Source: WHSW01 sp963821345 (GTDB taxonomy: Bacteria > Actinomycetota > Thermoleophilia > Solirubrobacterales > 70-9). Taken from it: a stretch of 64,000 nt of DNA. The notes under the pieces are model-generated. The model did not search any database, had not been told where the DNA came from, and saw only the letters and a program-made list of their open reading frames with translations. The DNA is taken from assembly GCA_963821345.1 (NCBI GenBank), contig CAWGDM010000001.1, positions 620,001-684,000 on the forward strand. Direction: 5' to 3'. This document shows positions 1-10,553 of this stretch, piece after piece. How positions within the stretch are numbered: position 1 is the first letter of the stretch; every line of letters starts with the position of its first letter. A program made the translations under genes and the position numbers.

Positions 1-1077
1 AGATCGTCTCCGACCAGGAGGCGCGCTCGCACGAGCTCGACCAGGCCGGCTCGCTGCTGACCGAGGAGGTCACCGAGGAGGACATCGCCGAGGTCGTCGC
101 CCGCTGGACGGGGATCCCGGTCTCGAAGCTGATGGAGGGCGAGGTCGAGAAGCTGATCCAGATGGAGGAGCGCCTCCACGACCGGGTGATCGGGCAGGAC
201 GAGGCGGTCGAGGCGGTCGCCAACGCGCTGCGGCGCTCGCGCGCGGGCCTCTCGGACCCGAGCCGGCCGATCGGGAGCTTCCTCTTCCTCGGCCCGACCG
301 GGGTCGGCAAGACGGAGCTTGCCCGGGCGCTGGCCGGCTTCATGTTCGACACCGAGCAGGCGATCGTCCGCGTCGACATGTCCGAGTACATGGAGAAGCA
401 CTCGGTCAGCCGGCTGGTCGGCGCGCCGCCCGGGTACGTCGGCTACGAGGAGGGCGGGCAGCTGACCGAGGCGATCCGCAGGCGCCCCTACGCCGTCGTC
501 CTGCTCGACGAGATCGAGAAGGCCCACCCCGACGTCTTCAACGTGCTGCTGCAGATCATGGACGACGGCCGGCTCACCGACGGCCAGGGCCGCACGGTCA
601 ACTTCACCAACACGATCCTGATCATGACCTCGAACGTGGGCTCGGACCGGATCACCGGACCAATGGTCGACGAGGGGATCCGCGAGCAGATCGAGGAGGT
701 GCTCGCGAGCACCTTCAAGCCCGAGTTCCTGAACCGGATCGACGACGTGGTCATCTTCCACCGGCTCAGCCGCGAGGACATCGGCCGGATCGTCGACCTC
801 CAGGTCGAGCTGCTCGCCGGCCGCCTGCGCGAGCGCGGGATCGAGGTCGAGCTGACCGACGACGCTCGGACGCTGCTCGGCAACCTCGGCTACGACCCGA
901 CCTACGGCGCCCGCCCGCTGAAGCGCGTGATCCAGCGCCAGCTGATCGACAAGCTGGCCCTGAAGCTGCTCGAGGGCGAGTTCGGCGACGGCGACGTGGT
1001 TCGCGGTCGACGCCGCCGACGGTGAGCTGGTGTTCGAGAAGGCCGCCACGCGCAGCGAGGAGAAGGCCGCCGCCTGA
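1..1077 (+). CDS. clpB: Chaperone ClpB, C-terminal part (5' end outside; frameshift near 1000)
   Basis: ClpB is an AAA+ disaggregase that works with DnaK to pull proteins out of aggregates in the cytoplasm. Visible here are the end of the middle domain (RWTGIPVSKL), the second AAA+ module with Walker A (GPTGVGKT), Walker B (VVLLDEIEKAHPD) and the pore loop GYVGYEEGG, and the C-terminal small domain. The reading frame is open from base 3. In that frame it ends at 1025 with an arginine-rich tail foreign to the family. Dropping one base at about 1000 (GTGGTTCGCGG) gives the usual ClpB ending and a stop at 1075-1077. The frameshift is seen; that it is a sequencing error is inference. The lack of a long coiled-coil view prevents scoring the N-terminal half. 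Confidence 0.93.
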
Positions 1078-1091
1078 GCGGGCCCGGCGCG

Positions 1092-1097
1092 TAAGCT
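1092..1097 (+). promoter_or_regulatory. Candidate -10 box (TAAGCT) for a leaderless transcript
   Basis: TAAGCT ends 9 nt before the ATG at 1107 and no Shine-Dalgarno site is present. It fits the TAnnnT pattern found before many starts here. Confidence 0.4.
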
Positions 1098-1106
1098 CGC
1101 CGCGCA

Positions 1107-2183
1107 ATGCGGATCGGGATCTGCGCCTATTGGTTCAATCGCGGGCAGGGGGTGGTCGCCCGCCAGCTGCGCTCGGCGCTCGACTCGCTCGGGCACGAGA
1201 CGTTCGTTCTCGCGCGTCCGACGCGCGCCGGGAACATCCGGCCCTCGTTCATCGACCACAGCGGGGTCTGGGACCAGCCCGGGGTCACCGACGCGTCGGC
1301 GTACCGGATCGGTGCGGATGAGCTGGTCGCCTGGGGGCGCGAGAACGAGCTCGACCTGGCCCTGTTCGACCAGAACTACGAGCTCGAGGCAATCGCTGCG
1401 CTGCGCACCAGCGGCGTCGCCACCGCAGGCCGCTTCGTCTGGGAGCAGTTCTCGGCCGAGCACGTCGAGCCGGCGAAGCGGGCGCTCGACCTCGTCTACT
1501 CGATGACCGCCTGCGAGCAGGAGCGCTACGCCGGCATGGGGATCGAGAGCCCGCGGGTCCGCTGGGGCATCCACCCGGAGCTGCTCGCCTACGCGGCGGA
1601 GCCGGATGGCGGCCCGCTCACCTACTTCTATCCGGGCGGCTTCCTGAGCAAGCGCAAGCCGGTCGGCGAGGTGCTCAAGGCCTTTCGCCGCTTCGACGAC
1701 GAGGATGCGCGGCTGATCGTCAAGGGCCAGGTCGAGCGCCAGGTCGCGGAGCTCGAGCGGGGGGTCGAGCGCGACCCCCGGGTACGGGCAATCCTGGAGG
1801 ACCTGCCGGCCGCCGAGCATCTGACGCTGTTCGCAAGCGCCGACGTCTGCATTGCGCCGGCGCGGTGGGAGGGCCTGGGCCTGCACCTGTACGAGTCGAT
1901 GGCGCTCGGGCTGCCGGTGATCACCAACGACGCGCCGCCGATGAACGAGGTGATCCGCGATCGCGACAACGGGCTGCTGATCGCCTCACGCCGCCGCGGA
2001 CGAGCGCGCTCCGGGATCCCGGCCTGCGCCACCAGCCCGCGGCGGCTCGCCGCGGCGATCGCCGGGGCGGCCGAGCCCGGGCGGCTGGACGAGCTGCGCG
2101 CCGGGGTCACGCGGGCCCGCCGCCAACTCGCCTGGGAACACACGGTGGCCGACTACGCGGAGCTGGTCGGGCGCTTCGGCTGA
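1107..2183 (+). CDS. Glycosyltransferase, family 4-like (GT-B fold)
   Basis: A 358-residue protein that probably transfers a sugar from a nucleotide- or lipid-linked donor. The C-terminal half shows the GT-B donor-site signature: PARWEGLGLHLYESMALG followed by a PVITNDAPPMNEV segment, where the Glu of the E-x7-E-type motif lies. The N-terminal half carries an acceptor-side WDQPGVT motif shared with the two paralogues at 14384 and 15460. No signal peptide or membrane segment is visible, so it is probably cytoplasmic. It stands alone behind clpB with a TAAGCT box rather than a ribosome site. Its 3' end overlaps the convergent gene at 2153 by 31 bases. Donor and acceptor are unknown. Confidence 0.85.
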   Translation: MRIGICAYWFNRGQGVVARQLRSALDSLGHETFVLARPTRAGNIRPSFIDHSGVWDQPGVTDASAYRIGADELVAWGRENELDLALFDQNYELEAIAALRTSGVATAGRFVWEQFSAEHVEPAKRALDLVYSMTACEQERYAGMGIESPRVRWGIHPELLAYAAEPDGGPLTYFYPGGFLSKRKPVGEVLKAFRRFDDEDARLIVKGQVERQVAELERGVERDPRVRAILEDLPAAEHLTLFASADVCIAPARWEGLGLHLYESMALGLPVITNDAPPMNEVIRDRDNGLLIASRRRGRARSGIPACATSPRRLAAAIAGAAEPGRLDELRAGVTRARRQLAWEHTVADYAELVGRFG

Positions 2184-2800
2184 GCGTCGAGCAGCCTCAC
2201 CGGGCGGTCGAGTCGCCGCCTGACCTCGTCGGCCTGGAGGCGCCCGATCCCAGGCCCCGGGACGATCAGCACCTCGCGGGCGGGGAACTCGGCGAGCAGA
2301 TCGCCGATCGCCTGCACCGGGTCGGCGTCGCCGACTCCGCCGGCGGTCGCAAGGCCGGCCGCGTCCAAGGCGGCAAACGAGGCGGCGAGCGCGCTCGCCG
2401 CCCGGCCCCTGGCCTGGCCGAGGTCGGACGCCCAGCGGTCGAGCGGCCCCAGCTGCACGGGGACGAGGACGTGAACCAGCGGTGGCTCGGCACCACCCAC
2501 GGCACGCGCGCCCTCGCCGGCGATCACGGCGACGCGGTCGACAAGATCCGGGTCGGTGACCGCCTCGCTCGTGACCAGCAGAAGCCGGTACCGGCGATCG
2601 ACCGAGGCAGCCACCTCGATCGGCTCGTCGAACTGAGCACGGGCGGCGACCACGAGCAGGGCGGCGACCGCGATCGCGCCCAGCGCGAGTCCCAGCGGGG
2701 GCCCGGCGACGAAGAAGCCGGCGATGATCGGGATCACCAGCGCGGCGACGATCAGCGGCAGCATCCATGCCCGGATCTGCAGCGGGACGAGCCTGCGCAT
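2153..2800 (-). CDS. Membrane-anchored protein with UspA-like domain
   Basis: A 215-residue protein. Residues about 11-31 and 35-52 form two hydrophobic helices near the N-terminus. The rest (about 65-205) looks like a universal-stress-type alpha/beta fold: a RRYRLLLVTSEAV strand at its start and a GDADPVQAIGDLLAEFP segment that resembles the nucleotide-binding-side loop of Usp-like domains. It would sit in the cytoplasmic membrane with the soluble domain on the cytoplasmic side. It follows the methyltransferase at 2810 on the same strand with a 9-base gap, so the two may be co-transcribed. Function is not known; the Usp relation is a weak similarity judged by eye. Confidence 0.6.
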   Translation of the reverse strand: MRRLVPLQIRAWMLPLIVAALVIPIIAGFFVAGPPLGLALGAIAVAALLVVAARAQFDEPIEVAASVDRRYRLLLVTSEAVTDPDLVDRVAVIAGEGARAVGGAEPPLVHVLVPVQLGPLDRWASDLGQARGRAASALAASFAALDAAGLATAGGVGDADPVQAIGDLLAEFPAREVLIVPGPGIGRLQADEVRRRLDRPVRLLDAQPKRPTSSA

Positions 2801-2809
2801 GTGGCCGGG

Positions 2810-3463
2810 CTACCCGCTCGGCGGGGAGGCCGCGCCCTGGATCACCGGCCGGACCAGCGGCGGCGCCGCGGGCAGCTTCGCGGGCTCCAGGCCGGAGACG
2901 TCGAAGCCCTGGGCGGCGAGCGTCGCCCGGGTGTCGCGGTTGGGGTTGCAGCCGCCGGCAACCCAGCCCCACGGGGTGCGGAGGCGATCCTGCCAGCCGG
3001 CGAGCCGCCCTGAGTCCGGGTCGCGGACGTGCTCGAGCAGCAACAGCCGGCCACCGGGCTTCAGCACCCGGGCGATCTCGGCGACCGTGCGCTGGGGATC
3101 GTCGACCGTGCACAGGACCAGGGTCGAGACCACGGTGTCGAACGAGGCGTCGGCGAACGGCAGCCGCTCGGCCGGCGTCTCGGCCACCTCGACCGTGAAC
3201 CCCGGCGGCTCGGCCGCCAGGCGCTCGCGCAGGCGGCGGGCCATGTGCGGGTCGGGCTCGGTCATCACCAGCTCGGTGACAGCAGCCGGGTAGTGGGCCG
3301 CGTTGGCGCCGGTCCCGGCGCCCAGTTCGAGCGTCCGCCCGACCGCGCCGGCGAGCAGCCCGGCGCGCATCTCGGCCAGCCCGGCCTTCTCGGCCCGGGC
3401 GCTGATCCTGTCGTAGATCGCCGCGAACACGGGGTGTCCGGCCATCCGCCAATGATCCCGCAA
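2810..3463 (-). CDS. SAM-dependent class I methyltransferase (UbiE-like)
   Basis: A 217-residue methyltransferase with the Rossmann-like SAM fold. Motif I is LELGAGTGANA, the acidic end of strand 2 is VMTEPDPH, and motif post I/II is DTVVSTLVLCTVDD followed by RVLKPGGRLLLLEHVR. This arrangement is typical of small-molecule and lipid/quinone methyltransferases. The substrate cannot be read from the sequence. The start at 3463 is the first ATG; an in-frame ATG at 3445 (before AGHPVFAAIYD) begins nearer to where the family usually begins and is equally possible. It lies upstream of the Usp-like membrane protein and is divergent from the GYD gene at 3543. Confidence 0.82.
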   Translation of the reverse strand: MRDHWRMAGHPVFAAIYDRISARAEKAGLAEMRAGLLAGAVGRTLELGAGTGANAAHYPAAVTELVMTEPDPHMARRLRERLAAEPPGFTVEVAETPAERLPFADASFDTVVSTLVLCTVDDPQRTVAEIARVLKPGGRLLLLEHVRDPDSGRLAGWQDRLRTPWGWVAGGCNPNRDTRATLAAQGFDVSGLEPAKLPAAPPLVRPVIQGAASPPSG

Positions 3464-3524
3464 CTTGCGCGACGGCGCGCAACGTGAAAGAAAGAGGAGT
3501 GCGAGCGTTCAGCCCCGTTTCTTC

Positions 3525-3533
3525 GAGGAGGAG
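3525..3533 (+). promoter_or_regulatory. Strong Shine-Dalgarno site deciding the GYD gene start
   Basis: GAGGAGGAG lies 9 nt before the ATG at 3543. It excludes the in-frame ATG at 3465, which would add 26 residues without homology. Confidence 0.7.
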
Positions 3534-3542
3534 TCAAAGCCG

Positions 3543-3820
3543 ATGCCGACCTACATCATGCTCACCCGCCTGACGCCCGACGGCGTCAAGACGATCAAGG
3601 ACAACCCTTCCCGCGTGCACGAGGTCAACAAGGAGGTCGAGCAACTCGGGGTCAAGGTCCTGAACCAGTGGGCGACCCTGGGCGACTATGACTTCATCAG
3701 CGTCGTCGAGGCGCCTGACGAGAAGGTGATGGCGAAGCTCTCGATCGAGATGGGGTCACGGGGCACGGTGACCAACTCGACCCTGACCGCGATCGACGTG
3801 GAGGAGTTCACCTCCGTTCT

Positions 3821-3824
<4 letters not shown>
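3543..3824 (+). CDS. GYD-domain protein
   Basis: A 93-residue small protein of the GYD family, an alpha/beta dimeric ferredoxin-like fold of unclear function. The family core is visible: PTYIMLTRLTPDG at the N-terminus, LGDYDFISVVEAPD in the middle (the namesake motif region) and a closing segment rich in Thr. The start is fixed by the strong ribosome site. The TGA overlaps the purD ATG (ATGA), so it heads the purD transcription unit and is translationally coupled to it. GYD proteins are often beside purine genes in actinobacteria-like genomes, but no role in the pathway is established, and I assign none. Confidence 0.85.
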
Positions 3825-5092
<1,268 letters not shown>

Positions 5093-5122
5093 CAGACCCC
5101 TTTCGGAAAGGAAGACGACCAG

Positions 5123-5623
5123 GTGGAGATGCAAGGCGACCCGAATACCGAGACTGACGTCGTGGTCCCGGCCGAGCTCGAGCCGATGCCGGAGGTCGAG
5201 GCCGCGTTCGAGGAGATCGAGGTCGACGCCCCCCGGGTCGGGATCATCATGGGCTCGAAGAGCGACAAGGAGAAGATGCAGCCGGCGGGCACCGCGCTGC
5301 AGGAGGCCGGGATCCGGTACGAGGTCCGGGTGATGAGCGCCCACCGCGACCCCGAGAAGGTCCGTGAGTACTGCCACGCCGCGCGGATGCGCGGCCTGCG
5401 GGTGATCATCGCCGGGGCCGGGATGTCTGCGGCCCTGCCCGGGGTCGCCGCGGCACACACCGACCTGCCGGTGATCGGGGTGCCGATCCTGGGCAAGACG
5501 CTCGGTGGGCTGGACGCCCTGCTGAGCGCGGTCCAGATGCCTCCCGGCGTCCCGGTCGCCTGCGTCGCGGTCGACGGCGCCAAGAACGCCGGGCTGCTCG
5601 CTGTCCGCATAATCAATTCGTGA
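5123..5623 (+). CDS. purE: N5-CAIR mutase (PurE) with acidic N-terminal extension
   Basis: PurE makes CAIR in purine synthesis: class I enzymes rearrange N5-CAIR from PurK, class II carboxylate AIR directly. The core begins at about residue 36 (RVGIIMGSKSD) and has the SAHRDP active-site stretch and the VQMPPGVPVACVAV motif. Ahead of it are about 35 residues rich in Glu, Asp and Pro that I do not recognise. The GTG at 5123 is preceded by AAAGGAAG. The phosphate-binding segment reads AGAGMSAALPG, unlike the usual AGAGGAAHLPG of class I, yet GAKNAGLLA is class-I-like, so the class is unsettled. No purK is present here. The stop overlaps the purB GTG by 4 bases. Confidence 0.93.
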   Translation: MEMQGDPNTETDVVVPAELEPMPEVEAAFEEIEVDAPRVGIIMGSKSDKEKMQPAGTALQEAGIRYEVRVMSAHRDPEKVREYCHAARMRGLRVIIAGAGMSAALPGVAAAHTDLPVIGVPILGKTLGGLDALLSAVQMPPGVPVACVAVDGAKNAGLLAVRIINS

Positions 5624-6903
5624 TCCCGCGCTACACGAGGGAGGAGATCGGAGCCGTCTGGAGCGACGAGCGCCGGATGCGCGGCTGGCTCGAGGTCGAG
5701 CTGGCGGCGACCGATGCCTGGGCCGCGCAGGGCACGGTTCCGCCCGAGGCGGCCGCCGCCTGCCGAGAGCGGGCCTCGTTCACCGTCGACGCCGTCAGGG
5801 AGCGCGAGCGCGAGACCAACCACGACGTCGCCGCCTTCGTCGACGTGGTCGCGGCCTCGATCGGCGAGGAGGGGCGCTGGATCCACTACGGGCTCACCTC
5901 CTCGGACGTGCTCGACACGGCGCTGGCGCTGCAGCTGGTCGAGGCCGGCGCGATCCTGATCAGCGGAGCTACCGCCTACCGCGACACGCTCGTCGCCCGC
6001 GCCCGCGAGCACGCCGAGACGCTGTGCGTCGGGCGCACCCACGGCGTCCACGCCGAGCCGACCACCTTCGGGCTGCGGTTGGCCGGGTTCGCGTTCGAGG
6101 CCGACCGCAACCTGGCCCGCCTACGCAGTGCGTTCGAGGGGGCGGCGGTCGGCAAGCTCTCCGGAGCGGTCGGAACCTACGCCTCGACCCCGCCGTCGAT
6201 CGAGGCCGCGGTCATGGAAGAGCTCGGGCTGGCAACCGAGGACATCTCGACCCAGGTCGTCCCCCGCGATCGCCACGCCGAGGTGCTCGAGGCGATCGCT
6301 CTCGCCGGCGCCGGGCTGGAGCGCTTCGCCCAGGAGGTCCGCAACCTGCAGCGGACCGAGGTCCGCGAGGTCGAGGAGCCGTTCGCCTCCGGCTCGCAGA
6401 AGGGCTCCTCGGCGATGCCCCACAAGCGCAACCCGATCACCGCCGAGCGGGTCTGCGGGCTGGCCCGGGTGCTGCGCGGCTACGCGCAGACGGGGATCGA
6501 GAACGTCGCCCTGTGGCACGAGCGCGACATCTCCCACTCGGGCGCCGAGCGGGTGATCCTTCCCGACGCGACGATCCTGCTCGACTACATGCAGCACCTG
6601 AGCACGCGGCTGGTCGAGGGGATGACCGTGCACGCCGACCGCATGCGCGCCAACGTCGAGCTCACGCACGGGGCACTGTTCAGCCAGCGGGCGCTGACCG
6701 CGCTGATCGAATCGGGGATGAACCGCGACGACGCCTACCGGCTGGTGCAGGAGGCGGCGCAGGGCGCCTGGGACACCGGGACGCCGTTTCGCGACCTGCT
6801 GGCCAAGAGCGCTCCGGATCTGGATTTGGACGCGGTCCTCGACTACGACGCCTACCTCGTCCACGTGCCCGAGCTGATCGGGCGCCTTGACAGGATCGGC
6901 TAG
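5620..6903 (+). CDS. purB: Adenylosuccinate lyase
   Basis: PurB cleaves fumarate from SAICAR and from adenylosuccinate, acting both in the IMP pathway and in AMP synthesis. It has 427 residues and the fumarase/aspartase-superfamily landmarks: TSSDVLDTA, the general-acid His in GRTHGVHAEP, and the signature loop GSSAMPHKRNP that holds the catalytic Ser. GTG at 5620 overlaps the purE stop (GTGA), showing translational coupling in a GYD-purD-purE-purB unit. The unit ends here; the next two genes are on the other strand. Confidence 0.97.
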   Translation: MIPRYTREEIGAVWSDERRMRGWLEVELAATDAWAAQGTVPPEAAAACRERASFTVDAVRERERETNHDVAAFVDVVAASIGEEGRWIHYGLTSSDVLDTALALQLVEAGAILISGATAYRDTLVARAREHAETLCVGRTHGVHAEPTTFGLRLAGFAFEADRNLARLRSAFEGAAVGKLSGAVGTYASTPPSIEAAVMEELGLATEDISTQVVPRDRHAEVLEAIALAGAGLERFAQEVRNLQRTEVREVEEPFASGSQKGSSAMPHKRNPITAERVCGLARVLRGYAQTGIENVALWHERDISHSGAERVILPDATILLDYMQHLSTRLVEGMTVHADRMRANVELTHGALFSQRALTALIESGMNRDDAYRLVQEAAQGAWDTGTPFRDLLAKSAPDLDLDAVLDYDAYLVHVPELIGRLDRIG

Positions 6904-6917
6904 ACGCCGACCCCGGA

Positions 6918-7313
6918 CTAGGCCGCCAGACCGGCGGTCCGGAGCGCGTCGTCGCGGTCGGTGAACACCTGCAGCCGCGCCAGCCGGCCCTCGCGAACGG
7001 TCCAGACGAAGGCAAAGGTCTGATCCAGCTCCATGCGGCTGGTCTTGGCGACGCCCGTGCTGCGGGCGACGACCACCACCTGGTCGCCGCCGTCGATGAA
7101 CTCCTCGGCCTCGATCCGGTAGTCGTCGTAGACCTCGAAGATGTTGCGCAGGGCGGCGCGAACCTCGACCCCCCGGCGCGAGCCCGGCTCCACCGCCTCG
7201 GCGTGCTGGTCCCAGGCGAAGTCGGCCGAGTACAGCTCCGATCCGGCCCGGAAGTCCCCGCGGGCCCAACCGTCGTGGATGACTCGGACGAGCTCCACGT
7301 TCTCGGCGGACAT
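6918..7313 (-). CDS. SnoaL/NTF2-like protein
   Basis: A 131-residue protein with the cone-shaped NTF2-like fold: N-terminal helices (VRVIHDGWARGDF), then FVWDQ-type strand region and a final pair of strands (EGRLARLQVFTDRDDAL). Family members are isomerases, hydrolases or ligand-binding proteins of many kinds, so the substrate is not known. It sits 4 bases behind the P450 stop on the same strand and is likely co-transcribed with it, which could mean that it acts on a related small molecule; that is inference. Confidence 0.8.
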   Translation of the reverse strand: MSAENVELVRVIHDGWARGDFRAGSELYSADFAWDQHAEAVEPGSRRGVEVRAALRNIFEVYDDYRIEAEEFIDGGDQVVVVARSTGVAKTSRMELDQTFAFVWTVREGRLARLQVFTDRDDALRTAGLAA

Positions 7314-7317
7314 CGCC

Positions 7318-8637
7318 CTAGGCCGCGACCGCGGCGCGGACTCGCGGCGAGGCGATCACCCTGGTCCCGCCGGCCGGCGAGAGGGTGACGTTGCGGCGCG
7401 TCGGGCGCTCGAGCTCGGCGCTGGCAGGCCGCAGCTCGACCAGCCGCAGGATCGTCTCGATCGCGATCCGCATCTCGAGCTCGGCGAAGGCGGCGCCGAT
7501 GCAACGGCGGGTGCCGCCGCCGAACGGGATCCAGGAGTAGGTCGCGGGCGCCGAGTCGCCGAGGAAGCGCTCGGGGCGGAACGCGAACGGATCCTCGTAG
7601 ACGTCCGCCCGCGTGTGGGCGAGGTAGATACCGACCAGGATCACCGTGCCCGCCGCCAGCTCGTAGCCGCCGAGCTCGGTGTCCTCGCGCAGCAGCCGAC
7701 CGGTGAACGGAACCACCGGGCGCACCCGCAGCGCCTCGTCGACGACCGCGTCCAGATACTCGTGCTCGCCCGCCTCGAGCTCGGCCTCCAGGCGCTCGAG
7801 CGTCGCCGGGTGATGCAGCAGGAGGTCGAACGCCCACGCCAGCCCGGTCGCGGTCGTCTCGTGACCGGCGAGCAACAGGGTCATCAGCTGGTCACGAAGC
7901 TCGCGGTCGTCCATCTTCGAGCCGTCCTCGAACTCGGCCGTCAGCAGCAGCGAGAGGATGTCGTCGCGCTCGCCGAGATCGGGGTGGCGGCGGTGCTCGG
8001 CGATCTCGGCGTAGAGCAGCTCGTCGGTGCGGTCGCGGGCCGCGGTGATCGAGCGCACCGGCGGGATCCGGCGCAGGGTGCGGTTGGCGAACGCGAGCGC
8101 GACCGGCGAGGCGCTGGCGCCGAGGATCTCGACCAGGCCGTCGCGCAGCTGCTCGCGACGCTCGGCATCCTCGACGCCGAACACGGCCTGCAGGATCACC
8201 TCGAGCGTGATCGCCTGCATGCTCGGGTGAAGGGCGAACTCCGTCTCGGCCGGCCAGCCGGCGACGGTTCGCTCGGTGACCTCGCGGATCACCTGCTCAT
8301 ACGCGCGCATGCGCTCGCCGTGAAACGGCGGCAGCATCAGCTTGCGCCGGCGCAGGTGCTCGTCACCCTCCTGCAGCAGCAGCGACTGGCGGCCGAGGAG
8401 CGGCTCGAGGATCAGGTTGCGCCCGGGGGCGATCGTGTTCACCCGGTCGGCCTGGAACAGGCGCTTGACCGACTCGGGCTCGGAGAGGAAGACGACGTCG
8501 CCCGGCCCCATCAGCCGCGCGCTGTACGTCTCGCCGAGCCGGCGGCGCCAGGTCTCCAGGAAGGGGATCGGGCGCACCGCGAAGCGGGCCGTCTGGACGG
8601 CCTTGGAGAGCGGGACCCTGGGTGGCGACTGAACCAT
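7318..8637 (-). CDS. Cytochrome P450
   Basis: A 439-residue soluble monooxygenase. The I-helix oxygen-activation motif is AGHETTATG, the K-helix ExxR is DEALRVRP, the PERF region is FRPERF, and the heme loop is FGGGTRRCIGAA with the Cys thiolate ligand. Start choice: the reading frame is open far upstream across purC, but ATG at 8637 (MVQSPPRVPL) begins where P450 homology begins and lies just outside the divergent purC. The second P450 at 60054 is a paralogue. The downstream NTF2-like gene is probably in the same transcript. Substrate unknown; no ferredoxin partner is nearby. Confidence 0.95.
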   Translation of the reverse strand: MVQSPPRVPLSKAVQTARFAVRPIPFLETWRRRLGETYSARLMGPGDVVFLSEPESVKRLFQADRVNTIAPGRNLILEPLLGRQSLLLQEGDEHLRRRKLMLPPFHGERMRAYEQVIREVTERTVAGWPAETEFALHPSMQAITLEVILQAVFGVEDAERREQLRDGLVEILGASASPVALAFANRTLRRIPPVRSITAARDRTDELLYAEIAEHRRHPDLGERDDILSLLLTAEFEDGSKMDDRELRDQLMTLLLAGHETTATGLAWAFDLLLHHPATLERLEAELEAGEHEYLDAVVDEALRVRPVVPFTGRLLREDTELGGYELAAGTVILVGIYLAHTRADVYEDPFAFRPERFLGDSAPATYSWIPFGGGTRRCIGAAFAELEMRIAIETILRLVELRPASAELERPTRRNVTLSPAGGTRVIASPRVRAAVAA

Positions 8638-8651
8638 CCGCAGGCCATTGT

Positions 8652-8657
8652 TAGCAT
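8652..8657 (+). promoter_or_regulatory. Candidate -10 box (TAGCAT), leaderless purC
   Basis: TAGCAT is followed by 7 nt and the purC GTG at 8665; there is no Shine-Dalgarno site. The purC and P450 starts are only 27 bases apart, so their promoters must overlap. Confidence 0.5.
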
Positions 8658-8664
8658 CGCCGCC

Positions 8665-9516
<852 letters not shown>

Positions 9517-9526
9517 CCGGCGCGCG

Positions 9527-9532
9527 TAGTCT
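9527..9532 (+). promoter_or_regulatory. Candidate -10 box (TAGTCT), leaderless sulfotransferase
   Basis: TAGTCT, then 6 nt, then ATG at 9539. No ribosome site is present. Confidence 0.5.
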
Positions 9533-9538
9533 GAGTCG

Positions 9539-10537
9539 ATGAACGTGTTCGTCTGCGGTCTGCGCCGCTCGGGGACGACGATCCTCTACGACGCCCTCGG
9601 CGAGGATCCCGGCCTGCGGCGCTTCTACGAGCCGTTGCGCGAGCAGTCGGAGACGATCGGCGGCGGCAGCGGCGCGCACGAGGTCGACGCCTTCGCCGAG
9701 ACCCGCGAGTTCCGCGACCGCTTTCGCGCGCATAGCCACCCGGAGCTGCAGATCGAGCTGTTCAACTGGGGCGGCCCCCGGGCACCGGAGCTCGAGCTCG
9801 ACCCCGAGCTTCCCGACCACGTCCGCGAGCTGTTCGGCGAGCTGCTCGCCAGCGCGCCGGACGTGGCGATCAAGGAGACCCGGCTGCACCACAAGCTCCC
9901 AGCGGTGGCCGAGCTCGATCGTGACGCGACCGTCGTCCACCTGGTTCGCGACCCGCGCGCGGTGACCGCCTCGATGCTGCTCGGCCGCCGCCGGCGCACC
10001 GACATCTACCCAGACGCCGACGCCTTCTTCACCGCCCGAACGGGGCGCCGGCTGTGGTCGAGCCGGCGGATCTCCGAGGAGCTGGTCGCCCGCCGGCCGT
10101 CGCTCGAGCTGCCCGCGGACCTGCCCGACTTCCTGCGGCCCCTGATCGTCTGGAGGGCGGCGCTCGAGACCGCCGACGGCGACGGGCGGCGGCTGTTCGG
10201 CGACCGCTACCTGCTCGTCCGGTTCGAGGACCTGCGGACCGACCCGGGCCGCGAGCTGGAGCGGATCTACGCGGCGACCGGCCGTCCGCTTCCCGAGCCG
10301 GTGGCCACCTGGGCCGCGGCCAACATCCGCCGCGACTCGCAGATCCACCTGGGCGACGACCCGCGCTGGGCGCAGGCGGCGCGGATGGTCGGGATGGAGG
10401 ACGCGCTGACGCGTGCCGGCTACGCGGAGATCCTCGAGCTCGCGCCCGCCGACGCCCCGCCGCTCGACCTCACCCCGCCCCCGGCCCGTTCCCGCCTGGC
10501 GGGGTTCATGGGCCGGGCCCGGCGGCGCCGTGTCTGA
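9539..10537 (+). CDS. Sulfotransferase family protein
   Basis: A 332-residue PAPS-dependent sulfotransferase-type protein, the most divergent of the five here. The 5'-phosphosulfate-binding loop is CGLRRSGTTILYDAL at the very N-terminus, and the 3'-phosphate-binding region is VVHLVRDPRAVTASML near residue 145. A KETRLHH segment lies between them. It would transfer sulfate to a hydroxyl or amine of an unknown acceptor. It lies between purC and purS with its own TAGTCT box. The C-terminal 25 residues are Pro/Arg-rich and probably disordered. Confidence 0.8.
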   Translation: MNVFVCGLRRSGTTILYDALGEDPGLRRFYEPLREQSETIGGGSGAHEVDAFAETREFRDRFRAHSHPELQIELFNWGGPRAPELELDPELPDHVRELFGELLASAPDVAIKETRLHHKLPAVAELDRDATVVHLVRDPRAVTASMLLGRRRRTDIYPDADAFFTARTGRRLWSSRRISEELVARRPSLELPADLPDFLRPLIVWRAALETADGDGRRLFGDRYLLVRFEDLRTDPGRELERIYAATGRPLPEPVATWAAANIRRDSQIHLGDDPRWAQAARMVGMEDALTRAGYAEILELAPADAPPLDLTPPPARSRLAGFMGRARRRRV

Positions 10538-10540
10538 CGC

Positions 10541-10546
10541 TAGATT
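10541..10546 (+). promoter_or_regulatory. Candidate -10 box (TAGATT), leaderless purS
   Basis: TAGATT, then 7 nt, then the purS GTG at 10554. It lies in the 16-base gap behind the sulfotransferase. Confidence 0.5.
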
Positions 10547-10553
10547 CAGTTAG

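Noticed and set aside
1980..2060. Possible frameshift in the first glycosyltransferase (Arg-rich stretch)
   Set aside because: The SGIPA block and the following helix align in frame with both paralogues, so the stretch is only a variable loop.
7141..8664. Long upstream extension of the purC frame
   Set aside because: Open only because of high GC; it is antisense to a clear P450, has no homology, and purC family homology begins right after GTG 8665.
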